27,026 nucleotides of DNA from an uncultured Clostridia bacterium (lineage in GTDB: Bacteria > Bacillota > Clostridia > UMGS1810), in the NCBI GenBank assembly GCA_937959315.1, contig CALGRC010000097.1, positions 1 to 27,026 of the forward strand, written 5' to 3'. Below, in pieces: positions 1 to 8,424 of the stretch. How positions within the stretch are numbered: position 1 is the first letter of the stretch; every line of letters begins with the position of its first letter. Both the position numbers and the translations under genes were made by a program. The notes beneath the pieces are model-generated. The model did no database searches. It saw only the letters and a list, made by a program, of their open reading frames with translations, and was not told the DNA's origin.

Positions 1-47
1 GAGATGTGGTGTTGTGACTGGAGTTCTGACGTGTGCTCTTCCGATCT
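1..47 (+). other. Illumina adapter contamination at contig end
   Basis: Bases 14-47 match the 34-nt Illumina multiplexing read-2 primer at 33 of 34 positions; the one mismatch is T for A at base 27. Bases 1-5 (gagat) equal the last five bases of the P7 oligo, and the 8 bases between (gtggtgtt, 6-13) have the length and position of an i7 index. Read in the plus frame, the segment gives the peptide DWSSDVCSSDL, a familiar adapter-derived artefact in metagenome protein sets. Genomic sequence begins at about base 48. Confidence 0.97.
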
Positions 48-150
48 CGGCACAGTCCAGCAGGGAAATGCCCATCGTAATGGTGCGGATATCCAGATGT
101 TCCCGGTCAATCATATTCCGGGTTTCCAGTACCTCGTGCTGATTAATCAT
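48..150 (-). CDS. PFL family (UPF0210/DUF711) protein, N-terminal fragment
   Basis: Only the first 34 codons are present, because the gene runs into the adapter at base 47. The fragment begins MINQHEVLET and contains DIRTITMGISLLDC, which is the characteristic start of the PFL/UPF0210 family (about 450 aa when complete). A clear ribosome binding site (AGGAGG) precedes the ATG at 150. The gene lies 24 bp downstream of the UPF0237 ACT-domain gene; these two families are commonly adjacent in Firmicutes, which supports both calls. The biochemical role of the family is not well established. The truncation is an assembly end, not a biological deletion. Confidence 0.85.
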
Positions 151-174
151 TGGCCCTTTCCTCCTGTCCTAGAC

Positions 175-444
175 TCAAATACGGTGCATAGAAGCAAAAA
201 TATCTTCCCGCTGTATGCGGATTTCCACGCCCAATTCCTGTCCTTCTTTGTCCAGTTCTTCGGAAAGCGCTGTAAAATCAACTGTGCTTTCAGACAAATC
301 TACCATCATCATCATGGTAAACATCCCCTGTAAAATGGTTTGGGAAATATCCAAAATATTCACGCTATACCCTGCTAAAATATTGCTGACCCCACTGATA
401 ATCCCCACACGGTCTTTCCCAATTACGGTAATGATTGCTTTCAA
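175..444 (-). CDS. ACT domain protein, UPF0237 family
   Basis: This small cytoplasmic protein of 89 aa is one ACT domain, a fold that binds amino acids or other small ligands to regulate partners. The sequence starts KAIITVIGKDRVGI and continues through NILDISQTILQGMFTM to a C-terminal DIFASMHRI, typical of UPF0237 along its whole length. The frame stays open upstream to 489, overlapping copA. I chose the TTG at 444 because it gives the usual family length of about 89-90 aa and because a GGGGGAAAAGGA stretch lies just upstream, while the 15 extra residues from the upstream ATG do not look like this family. It sits between copA and the PFL gene, and the PFL neighbour is its usual companion. 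The ligand is unknown. Confidence 0.85.
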   Translation of the reverse strand: MKAIITVIGKDRVGIISGVSNILAGYSVNILDISQTILQGMFTMMMMVDLSESTVDFTALSEELDKEGQELGVEIRIQREDIFASMHRI

Positions 445-485
445 ATCCTTTTCCCCCTTTTTTCCTGCTGCCATTGCGCCAACCA

Positions 486-2708
486 TCAACGGATTTTAAT
501 GGTTTTAATCCGCAAAGCATTGCTGACCACCGAAACCGAGCTAAGCGCCATGGCGCAAGCGGCAATCATAGGGTTTAACAAAACGCCGCCCAAGCCATAC
601 AGTACACCGGCAGCCACAGGTATCAAAATGGTATTGTAAACAAACGCAAAAAACAGGTTTTGCTTGATATTTCTGATGGTTATATTGCTGAGTTCAATCG
701 ACTTGATAATATCCATCAGTTGGTTTTTCATTATGACGATATCGGCCGACTCCAACGCAATTTCCGTGCCGCTTCCGACCGTCATACCCACATCCGCAGC
801 GGTAATGGCAACCGAATCGTTGATGCCATCCCCTACCATTGCCACAATTTGGCCCTGCTTTTGCAGCTTTTGCACCTCATTGGCCTTGTCGCCAGGAAGC
901 ACCTCATATATGACATCGTCCACCCCCAGTTGTTTTGCTACGGCATTTGCAACGTATTTGTTATCCCCCGTTAGCACAACTGCTTTTTTCCCAAGATGGT
1001 GGATCTGCCTAATAGCCTCTGCCGCGTCTGGCTTTATCTGGTCCATAGCGGCAATCGCACCGGCGAACCGGCCGTCAATGGCAGCCAAGATGGGGGTTTT
1101 CCCCTCGCTCGCCAGCTTTTTCATATCAATGGTGACGGCAATCTTGTTATCTTCCATCAGTTTACGGTTCCCCAGCAAAACTTCTTTCCCATGGATGGCA
1201 GCCCGTATCCCTTTCCCAACAACTGCTTCAAACGATTCTACCGGATACCCTTCGATTTTTTCCTGCGCAGCCAAATCCACAATCGCATCGCCCAGTGGAT
1301 GTTCCGATACCTTTTCTGCCGACATGGCATACTGCATAAGCTGCTGACGTGTAAATCCCTCGGCTGGCAGCACATCAGTTACGCGCGGTTCACCAATGGT
1401 CAATGTGCCGGTCTTATCAAACAAAATGGTATCCACCTTATGCAAAATTTCCAGCGCACTGGCATCCTTAACCAAAATACCCATAGACGCCGCGCGGCCG
1501 ATGGATACAATCACCGCTGTCGGTGTGGCCAGCCCCAATGCACACGGGCAGGCAATGACCATAACCGAAATAAAAATATTGATGACAAACGCAATATCTT
1601 TTCCAAGCAGCGTCCAAACCAACGCAGAAAGCAGCGCAATCCCTATCACCGTTGGGACAAAAACGCCGGCAATTTTATCAGCCAGCCGTGCAATTTTGGG
1701 CTTAGAACCGCTGGCGCGCTCCACCATACGGATTATCTGTGATAAAAGCGTTGCCCCCGATACTTCTGTCGCTTTCACATGCAGATAACCATACTTATTG
1801 ATACAGCCGGCAAACACTTTATCGCCCGGGACCTTTTCCACCGGAATGCTCTCGCCGGTCAGCATAGACTCGTCAATGGTGCTGGAACCTTCTGCCACTT
1901 CGCCGTCCACACTCACCTTTTCCCCCGGCGACACCAGTACAATGTCCCCCATGACGATCTCTTCCACCGGCACCTCCACCTGCTTCCCATCACGCAGCAC
2001 GGTCGCTTTTTTGGGAGCCAGCTCAATCAATTTCTTGATGGCGTCATTTGTTTTAAGTTTGGAACGGTTTTCCAAATATTTTCCCAGCAATATCAGCGTA
2101 ATGATAACACCAACCGATTCAAAATACAAATGGTGGACATTGCCTGTATGGCTGCTGTATACAGCCAGATCTATCACCAGGTATAGCCCATACAGAAAAG
2201 CCGCCGACGTACCGACTGCCACCAGTGAATCCATATTGGGATGCAGGCGGAACAAATTTTGATACCCATGGGTATAAAACTGGTAACCGACTGCAACACT
2301 GCCAAGAGACAGCAGCAACTGTATCGCCGCATAGCGCAGCGGGTAATACTCTGGCGAGATAATCCCCGGCAGCGGCAGACCGACCATATGCCCCATGGAA
2401 ATATAAAAGAGCGGTGCGGTAAAAATAAGGGAAACAAGGAATTTATAAAAAATCACTTTTACCTCATGCTCCCGCCCAGCATAATTTTGCTCAAAGCTGT
2501 CAGTATTCAGGCCATATCCCGCTTCCTCCACCGCCCTTTTGATTTCCTCCGGCGTGATGACCTTTTCATCATATTCCAGCGTCAGCTTTGTGGTAGCCAG
2601 ATTGACTGAGGCACTTTTGACCCCTTTTAACCCACCTACCGTCTTTTCCACATTGCCAGCGCATACGGCACAGGACATACCCGTTACCGTAAATTCTGTC
2701 TTTACCAT
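486..2708 (-). CDS. copA: Copper-translocating P1B-type ATPase
   Basis: This inner-membrane pump exports Cu+ at the cost of ATP (740 aa). Visible elements in order: one N-terminal HMA metal-binding domain with GMSCAVC (Cys13, Cys16); TGES in the actuator domain (284-287); the CPC metal-binding motif in a membrane helix (387-389); the phosphorylated Asp431 in DKTGT; the P1B-specific SEHP with His470; TGDN (580-583); GDGIND (626-631). The last membrane helices have YN (691-692) and MALSS (720-724), the signature of Cu+-specific P1B-1 pumps. One oddity: the normally conserved Pro-Ala-Leu after GDGIND is Val-Ala-Ile (633-635). It follows rlmB by 38 bp with a good AAAGGAG ribosome binding site. 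No CopZ or CsoR-type regulator is nearby, so copper-responsive control is not evident here. Confidence 0.95.
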   Translation of the reverse strand: MVKTEFTVTGMSCAVCAGNVEKTVGGLKGVKSASVNLATTKLTLEYDEKVITPEEIKRAVEEAGYGLNTDSFEQNYAGREHEVKVIFYKFLVSLIFTAPLFYISMGHMVGLPLPGIISPEYYPLRYAAIQLLLSLGSVAVGYQFYTHGYQNLFRLHPNMDSLVAVGTSAAFLYGLYLVIDLAVYSSHTGNVHHLYFESVGVIITLILLGKYLENRSKLKTNDAIKKLIELAPKKATVLRDGKQVEVPVEEIVMGDIVLVSPGEKVSVDGEVAEGSSTIDESMLTGESIPVEKVPGDKVFAGCINKYGYLHVKATEVSGATLLSQIIRMVERASGSKPKIARLADKIAGVFVPTVIGIALLSALVWTLLGKDIAFVINIFISVMVIACPCALGLATPTAVIVSIGRAASMGILVKDASALEILHKVDTILFDKTGTLTIGEPRVTDVLPAEGFTRQQLMQYAMSAEKVSEHPLGDAIVDLAAQEKIEGYPVESFEAVVGKGIRAAIHGKEVLLGNRKLMEDNKIAVTIDMKKLASEGKTPILAAIDGRFAGAIAAMDQIKPDAAEAIRQIHHLGKKAVVLTGDNKYVANAVAKQLGVDDVIYEVLPGDKANEVQKLQKQGQIVAMVGDGINDSVAITAADVGMTVGSGTEIALESADIVIMKNQLMDIIKSIELSNITIRNIKQNLFFAFVYNTILIPVAAGVLYGLGGVLLNPMIAACAMALSSVSVVSNALRIKTIKIR

Positions 2709-2746
2709 ATTCAGCTCCTTTCCCGTCGATCCTTCTGTTTAATCAT

Positions 2747-3505
2747 CTATATGCCCTGCCGGCTGCGCACCACTTCATACATGAGCAGCGCCCCGGCTAC
2801 CGATGCATTGAGGGATGTGAGTTCCCCAGCCATTGGAATCCGTACCAAAAAGTCACACGCCTCTTTTACCAAACGGGAAATCCCGCGTCCCTCACTGCCC
2901 ACCACTATGGCAACCGCCCCTCGGAAATCCTGTTCATACAACGTCTTTGCACCATCCATATCGGCGCCGATCACCCAAATATTTTCTTTTTTTAATGTTT
3001 CTATTACCCGAACCAGATTTGCCACCTTTGCCACCGGCGTAAACTCCACTGCGCCTGCAGATGTTTTTGCCGTCACCGCGCCCAAACCAGCGCTGCGCCG
3101 TTTGGGAATGATAACCCCATGCGCCCCGGCGGCATTCGCTGTCCGCAGCAGCGCTCCCAGATTATGCGGGTCTTCCACCTCATCGGCAATTACAATAAAC
3201 GGCTGTTCACCCTTTTGACGGGCAGAGGCAAGTATTTCATCCACCGTCACATAGCCGGCTGCCGCCGCATAGGCTATCACCCCCTGATGGGCGCCAGTTT
3301 CCGATAGCTGATCCAATTTTTTGCGGTCAACTTCCTGCACCACAATGCCGTTTTCTCTGGCCATGGCACGGATTTTAACAACGGAACCTTCCCGCGCACC
3401 TTTTGCAATTAAAATTTTATCCAAATCCCTGCCGGCGCGGAGCGCTTCCAATACCGGATTGCGCCCCTCCAGCCGGGCCTGACTGACCTCACGCATTCTA
3501 CTCAC
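2747..3505 (-). CDS. rlmB: 23S rRNA (guanosine-2'-O)-methyltransferase, SpoU family
   Basis: This SPOUT-class enzyme of 252 aa uses S-adenosylmethionine to methylate a ribose in 23S rRNA (G2251 in E. coli numbering). The N-terminal RNA-binding domain starts at RLEGRNPVLEAL. The three SpoU motifs are clear: DPHNLGALLRTA (112-123), VVGSEGRGIS (201-210) and IPMAGELTSLNASVAGAL (223-240), which form the knotted cofactor site. The frame opens with GTG at 3505, overlapping the stop of the upstream Ca2+-type ATPase by 4 bp (GTGA), which indicates translational coupling; an ATG three codons later is an alternative start. Other SpoU methyltransferases (TrmH-like) are possible, but the length and N-terminal domain favour RlmB. 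Confidence 0.93.
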   Translation of the reverse strand: MSRMREVSQARLEGRNPVLEALRAGRDLDKILIAKGAREGSVVKIRAMARENGIVVQEVDRKKLDQLSETGAHQGVIAYAAAAGYVTVDEILASARQKGEQPFIVIADEVEDPHNLGALLRTANAAGAHGVIIPKRRSAGLGAVTAKTSAGAVEFTPVAKVANLVRVIETLKKENIWVIGADMDGAKTLYEQDFRGAVAIVVGSEGRGISRLVKEACDFLVRIPMAGELTSLNASVAGALLMYEVVRSRQGI

Positions 3506-6156
3506 GCCTTTTTCTTTGTCAACAGCTTTCCAAGCTCAGAAAACACCACCGTTACCAGCGCCAGCCCGGCAACCGTCAGCCATTGGGCGGCGTTTAAGGC
3601 AACAATCCCAAATGCATTGCGGAATACCGGCACCAACATCACAATCAACTGCAAAAACAGCGAACCCAAAAACGCATAAATCAAATACCGGTTGCGCAGC
3701 AGATGAACCCGGAAAATACTCCGGTCACTGCGTACATTGAAGACATGCACCAACTGGGTAATGGACAAGGATGCAAAGGCCATGGTGGTGCCAAGCGCAT
3801 GCCCGCCGTCAAATACATACATACCCAAAATATACGAGCACAGCGTTAGAATTCCAATCAATACCCCCTGCCAGGCAATCTTCCATCCCATGCCGTCGGC
3901 AAACACACTTTTTTTCGGGTCACGGGGCACATCATCCATCACACTGCCCTCTACCGGCTCGACGCCCAGCGCAAGCGCCGGGAAGCTATCAGTTACCAGG
4001 TTAATCCACAAAATATGGATGGCAGACAACGGCGCTTCCAAATGCATCAGCGGGCTGAGCAGCGTAGCGCAGAACACAGCGACAATCTCCCCCACATTGC
4101 AGGACAGCAGAAAATGGATGGCCTTTTTAATATTGGCAAAAATCCCGCGGCCTTCCTTCACCGCTTCTACAATGGTGGCAAAATTATCATCCGTCAAAAT
4201 CATCGCCGCTGCGCCCTTGGAAACCTCTGTCCCGGTAATCCCCATTGCGCATCCAATATCCGCCGCCTTCAGGGCCGGTGCGTCGTTTACGCCGTCGCCC
4301 GTCATAGCAACCACTTTTCCCCGTGCTTGCCAGGCCTTTACAATCCGAACCTTATGCTCCGGCGATACCCGCGCATACACGGCATATTTTTCCACGTTTT
4401 CTTCCAATTCCCGCTGGCTCATGGCACTGAGCTCCACACCGGTAACAGCCTTCTGCCCTTCCCCTAAAATGCCTAGTTCCCGGGCAATGGCCGATGCCGT
4501 TGCCTTGTGGTCGCCGGTAATCATCACCGGCGTAATCCCCGCCCTGCGGCAAAGCGCCACACTGTCCTTTACTTCCAGCCGCGGCGGATCAATCATACCC
4601 GTAAGCCCCACAAATGTCAAGCCGCTTTCCACTGCCGCTGCATCTTCGCCATCCGGGACTGCGGCAAGCTCTTTGTATGCCACGGCCAGCACCCGCAGCG
4701 CCTGGTCTGCCATCTGCGCATTTAATGCCTCAATTTTGTCAGAGGCAGCCTGGCTCATCGGTTGAACAGCACCATTTTCCAGCACCTGCGTACACCGCCC
4801 CAGCAAAACATCCGGTGCGCCTTTGGTAATACACACATAGCTTCCGTCAAGCTTCACAACCGTTGTCATCAGCTTTCGGTCAGAATCAAACGGCAGCTCA
4901 AATACCCGCGGATACTGCCTGTCCAATTGGTTTTTATCCATCCCCATATCCAGTGCAGCCATCACCAGCGCCGTTTCAGTCGGGTCTCCAAGCGCATGCG
5001 GGTTCCCATCTGCAATGTCCAGCTTGGAGTCGTTACACAGGGCGCCATAGCGAAGCAAAATTTCCTGCGTCTTATCCAACGGCTGCTTTGTATCAAACAG
5101 CCCATCTATGGTAGCCAGCTTTACAACCGTCATCCGGTTTTGCGTCAAAGTACCTGTCTTATCTGAGCAAATGACGCCAGCGCTGCCCAGCGTCTCCACT
5201 GCCGGCAGCCGTTTGATAATGGCATGCTTTTTCACCATGCGCTGCACGCCGAGTGCCAATACAATGGTGACAACAGCCGGCAAGCCTTCGGGGATGGCAG
5301 CAACCGCCAGGCTGACCGCCGTCATAAACATGGTAAGCGGCGGCTCGCCTTCCAAAATACCCAGTCCAAACATGACTGCGCAAATTATCAATGCAACAAC
5401 ACCCAGAATCCTCCCGATTTCAGCCATTTTCCGCTGCAGCGGCGTTGCCGTATCCGCTTCATCAGACAGCATACCTGCAATTTTCCCAACCTCGGTATCC
5501 ATTGCGGTGGCAACAACCAGCCCCTCACCGCGGCCATAGGTGATAACAGAAGTGGAAAACGCCATATTTACCCTGTCGCCCAAAGCAACCTCGCCGCCCG
5601 ATAACGCTTCTGCCTGCTTTTCCACCGGCACCGATTCACCGGTCAACGCCGACTCCTCAGCCTTTAAATTGACACATTCTATCAGCCGGAGGTCAGCCGG
5701 CACATAATCGCCTGCTTCCAATACCACAATGTCGCCTTTTACCACTTCGCGCGCCGGGATTTTTAACACCTTCCCGTCCCGGCGCACCTTGGCATAGGGG
5801 GCAGACATGGTCTGCAATGCCTCCAACGATTTTTCCGCCTTGCTTTCCTGCGTCACGCCCAAAATAGCATTGAGTACCACTATCAATAAAATGATAACCG
5901 AATCCAGCCATTCGTGCCCACCGGTAGCTAAAAACGATACAACCGCCGCAGCAATCAATATCAATACCATAAAATCCCGGAATTGTTCTAAAAAACGCAC
6001 AAACAAGCTCTTGCGTTTTTTCTTTTCCAGCGCGTTATATCCGCACTCTTTCAAGCGCCGCCCAGCCTCGGCCGCAGTTAAGCCCGTACGTTTATCAACA
6101 TCCAGTATTTTTGCTGTATCTTCACCAGAAAGATCATACCAATTCCGGTCTGCCAT
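3502..6156 (-). CDS. Calcium-type P2A ATPase (PacL/YloB-like)
   Basis: This is a membrane cation pump of 884 aa in the SERCA/PMR1 (P2A) group, which expels Ca2+ (possibly also Mn2+). It shows the N-terminal cation ATPase domain, TGES (172-175), PEGLP in M4 (289-293), the phosphorylated Asp332 in DKTGT, KGAPD (445-449) and GDGVNDAPAL from 620. Cation-site residues of SERCA are kept in M5 (NVGE, 687-690) and M6 (NLVTD, 719-723), while the M8 acidic position appears to be Gln (SLSITQLVH). I chose the ATG at 6156, with GGGGAG 10 nt upstream; an in-frame TTG at 6174 is less likely. It is followed immediately by rlmB. A paralogue lies at 18453-21053. Confidence 0.93.
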   Translation of the reverse strand: MADRNWYDLSGEDTAKILDVDKRTGLTAAEAGRRLKECGYNALEKKKRKSLFVRFLEQFRDFMVLILIAAAVVSFLATGGHEWLDSVIILLIVVLNAILGVTQESKAEKSLEALQTMSAPYAKVRRDGKVLKIPAREVVKGDIVVLEAGDYVPADLRLIECVNLKAEESALTGESVPVEKQAEALSGGEVALGDRVNMAFSTSVITYGRGEGLVVATAMDTEVGKIAGMLSDEADTATPLQRKMAEIGRILGVVALIICAVMFGLGILEGEPPLTMFMTAVSLAVAAIPEGLPAVVTIVLALGVQRMVKKHAIIKRLPAVETLGSAGVICSDKTGTLTQNRMTVVKLATIDGLFDTKQPLDKTQEILLRYGALCNDSKLDIADGNPHALGDPTETALVMAALDMGMDKNQLDRQYPRVFELPFDSDRKLMTTVVKLDGSYVCITKGAPDVLLGRCTQVLENGAVQPMSQAASDKIEALNAQMADQALRVLAVAYKELAAVPDGEDAAAVESGLTFVGLTGMIDPPRLEVKDSVALCRRAGITPVMITGDHKATASAIARELGILGEGQKAVTGVELSAMSQRELEENVEKYAVYARVSPEHKVRIVKAWQARGKVVAMTGDGVNDAPALKAADIGCAMGITGTEVSKGAAAMILTDDNFATIVEAVKEGRGIFANIKKAIHFLLSCNVGEIVAVFCATLLSPLMHLEAPLSAIHILWINLVTDSFPALALGVEPVEGSVMDDVPRDPKKSVFADGMGWKIAWQGVLIGILTLCSYILGMYVFDGGHALGTTMAFASLSITQLVHVFNVRSDRSIFRVHLLRNRYLIYAFLGSLFLQLIVMLVPVFRNAFGIVALNAAQWLTVAGLALVTVVFSELGKLLTKKKA

Positions 6157-6182
6157 CGCAATTACACTCCCCAAATGTCATT

Positions 6183-6214
6183 TTAGGGAACGCGTAAAAA
6201 CCCACGTCCCCTAA
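6183..6214 (-). promoter_or_regulatory. Intergenic hairpin between lysC and the Ca2+-type ATPase gene
   Basis: A 12-bp stem (TTAGGGGACGTG paired with CGCGTTCCCTAA on the minus strand, two G-U pairs) encloses an 8-nt loop. It lies after the lysC stop and 27 bp before the ATPase ATG. There is no U-run on its minus-strand 3' side, so it is not a standard intrinsic terminator for lysC. An RNA processing or stability element, or a weak attenuator, would fit. Confidence 0.5.
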
Positions 6215-6239
6215 TTAGTGTCGTTTTTTTCTCTTGATT

Positions 6240-7448
6240 TTATGCAAAGTGGAATTTATCGTGAATCGCCTTGACCGCCCGTTCCGCATTGCGCTGCGCC
6301 ACCAGCACGGAAACCTTGATTTCCGACGTTGCAATCATATGGATATTGATATTGGCATCATAAAGCGCTTCAAACAATGTCGCGGCTACCCCTGGATTGT
6401 TAACCATACCGGCGCCCACCACCGATACCTTTGAAAATTCCTTGCTCGTCTCCATTTTTTCAAACCCAATCCGCTCCTGGTTTTCCGCCAAAATCTGGGC
6501 AGCAGGCTCCAAATTGGACTCGGTTACCGTAAAGCTGATATCCTTTTTCCCGTGGTGCCCAATGGACTGCAAAATAATATCTACATTAATCCCCTTATTT
6601 GCCAGCAACGAAAAAATTTTAAATGCCAGCCCCGGTTCATCCACCAAATTCATCAGTGCAATCCGGGCCACGTCATTGTCGCGGGCCACACCCCGCACCA
6701 ACATTTTTTCCACTTTTTCAACCTCCTTAACTACCGTACCTTCCGTTTGGTTCAAACTAGAACGCACCACCAAATTGACATGGTATTTCTTTGCCATTTC
6801 TACTGAGCGGTTATGTAATACATTAGCCCCTAAACTAGCCAGCTCCAGCATTTCATCATAAGAAATATCATCCAGCTTTTTCGCATCTGGGACAATCCGC
6901 GGGTCGGCAGTAAACACGCCGTCTACATCGGTATAAATTTCACATAGATCTGCCCGCAGGGAAGCCGCGATTGCCACCGCTGAAGTGTCGGAACCGCCGC
7001 GGCCCAATGTAGTGATATCATCGTATTTATTAATCCCCTGGAATCCTGCTACTACAACAATGCTCCCGCCATCCAATTCCCGCCGGATACGTTCGCTGTT
7101 AATCCGCAAAATTTTAGCAGCACTATAGTTAGAATCCGTCAGCATACCGGCCTGCCAGCCGGCCAGTGATACTGCCCGGCAGCCCAAATGCTGGATAGCC
7201 ATAGCCAATAGGGAACTGGACATCTGTTCCCCAGCCGAAAGCAGCATATCCATTTCCCGTTTGGGCGCTTTGGGATTGATTTCCTGCGCTTTCTCTATTA
7301 AATCATCCGTGGTATCGCCCTGTGCAGAGACCACAACAACAACCGAATTCCCTTTCCGGTAAGTCTCTACCACGCGGCTTGCCACATTCCTAACGCGCTC
7401 CGCATTGGCAACCGAACTGCCGCCAAATTTTTGCACAATCAAACTCAT
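6240..7448 (-). CDS. lysC: Aspartate kinase
   Basis: The enzyme phosphorylates L-aspartate to aspartyl phosphate, the first step toward lysine, threonine and methionine (402 aa, cytoplasmic). The N-terminal amino acid kinase domain starts with the diagnostic VQKFGGSSVANAERV (KFGGSS at 7-12) and includes LGRGGSDTSAVAIAA. The C-terminal third (about 265-402) carries the paired ACT domains (LVDEPGLAFKIFSLL and VVGAGMVNNPGVAATLF) that normally mediate feedback inhibition by lysine and/or threonine; which one acts here cannot be read from sequence. It is the third gene of a hom-thrB-lysC run, 54 bp after thrB, with a GGGAGG ribosome binding site. The gene symbol is by family; the isozyme class is an inference. 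Confidence 0.95.
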   Translation of the reverse strand: MSLIVQKFGGSSVANAERVRNVASRVVETYRKGNSVVVVVSAQGDTTDDLIEKAQEINPKAPKREMDMLLSAGEQMSSSLLAMAIQHLGCRAVSLAGWQAGMLTDSNYSAAKILRINSERIRRELDGGSIVVVAGFQGINKYDDITTLGRGGSDTSAVAIAASLRADLCEIYTDVDGVFTADPRIVPDAKKLDDISYDEMLELASLGANVLHNRSVEMAKKYHVNLVVRSSLNQTEGTVVKEVEKVEKMLVRGVARDNDVARIALMNLVDEPGLAFKIFSLLANKGINVDIILQSIGHHGKKDISFTVTESNLEPAAQILAENQERIGFEKMETSKEFSKVSVVGAGMVNNPGVAATLFEALYDANINIHMIATSEIKVSVLVAQRNAERAVKAIHDKFHFA

Positions 7449-7502
7449 GTTCCTATCCGCCTCCCAAAAAAGGTTCTATCTCAAAGCAGTTCCCAGCGCT
7501 TC

Positions 7503-8402
7503 TTAATCAACTGAAACGGTAACGCCATGATTATCTACCTCTAACATCTTTAGTTTCCAATTATTTAAACGGTTTTGGACCAAAAGGCCCATCCCACGCT
7601 CAAACCGTGTACTATCCCCGGCCAAAACCGACATAATCGTAGGCCCTGCGCCGCTGACATAACTGCCAATTGCCCCATGCCGGTGAGCGCTGCGCATAAC
7701 CAGTTCGCCCCCCTTAATATACGGCAGCCGGTATGCCTGATGCAGCCGGTCTTTCATCCCCGCTGCAATGGCGCTGATATCGCCGTTGATAAAACCACTG
7801 GCCAGCATAGATGCATGGCCCACATTAAACACGGCATTTTTATAGCTCGTATATCGCGGCAACACACCGCGGGATTTCTTGGTCTGCAAATAAAAATTGG
7901 GAATCATAGCCCCAAATTTCAAATGCTTGTTCACGCGGTTTTTGCTATAGTGAACCCGCCGGCCTTCTTGAACAGAGACCACAAATCCCCCCAGCAGCGC
8001 CGGCGCGACATTATCGGGATGGCCCTCAATTTCACAGGCAAGGGACAGCAATTCCTCTACCCCCAGCGGGTTCCCAATCAGCGCGTTCGCGCCCACCAAC
8101 CCAGATATAATACTTGCTGAGCTGCTGCCTAGGCCACGTGTTACCGGAATATTGCTGTTAAGTTCCAGCCACAGTCCCTTCACCCGTCGGCCGGCTTTCC
8201 GAAACACACGCTCCATGGCGGTATACACGTAATTACTCTCGTCCCGCGGCAAAAAAAGCTTGCTGTCGTCAACAATGTTGATTTCCAGCCCCTTGTCTAT
8301 TTCTTCAATGCGCACTTCATTATACAGTTGCAACGCGATACCCATACAATCGAAGCCCGGCCCCAGATTGGCCGTCGTAGCCGGTACCCTGACCGTAATC
8401 AT
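7503..8402 (-). CDS. thrB: Homoserine kinase
   Basis: This GHMP-family kinase of 299 aa phosphorylates homoserine to O-phosphohomoserine in threonine synthesis. The N-terminal motif VPATTANLGPGFDCMGIAL and the phosphate-binding loop VTRGLGSSSASIISG (GLGSSSA at 90-96) are clear, and a third GHMP motif (GSYVSGAGPTIMSVL) is near the C-terminus. The ATG at 8402 is preceded by GGGAGG at a proper distance; an upstream in-frame extension to 8450 would overlap hom and has no support. It begins 22 bp after the hom stop, so the two are almost certainly co-transcribed. Threonine synthase (thrC), the next step, is not in this window. Confidence 0.96.
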   Translation of the reverse strand: MITVRVPATTANLGPGFDCMGIALQLYNEVRIEEIDKGLEINIVDDSKLFLPRDESNYVYTAMERVFRKAGRRVKGLWLELNSNIPVTRGLGSSSASIISGLVGANALIGNPLGVEELLSLACEIEGHPDNVAPALLGGFVVSVQEGRRVHYSKNRVNKHLKFGAMIPNFYLQTKKSRGVLPRYTSYKNAVFNVGHASMLASGFINGDISAIAAGMKDRLHQAYRLPYIKGGELVMRSAHRHGAIGSYVSGAGPTIMSVLAGDSTRFERGMGLLVQNRLNNWKLKMLEVDNHGVTVSVD

Positions 8403-8424
8403 GCCATCCCTCCCGCCGGTTTGT

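Noticed and set aside
4..333. Plus-strand open frame at the left end
   Set aside because: Its start is adapter sequence and the rest is antisense to the PFL and ACT genes.
3737..4765. Long plus-strand open frame (342 codons) inside the Ca2+-type ATPase gene
   Set aside because: It is antisense to a strongly conserved pump and has no domain, ribosome binding site or promoter; it is a by-product of codon composition. Similar antisense frames over dnaX, tsaD, prfA and copA were dropped for the same reason.
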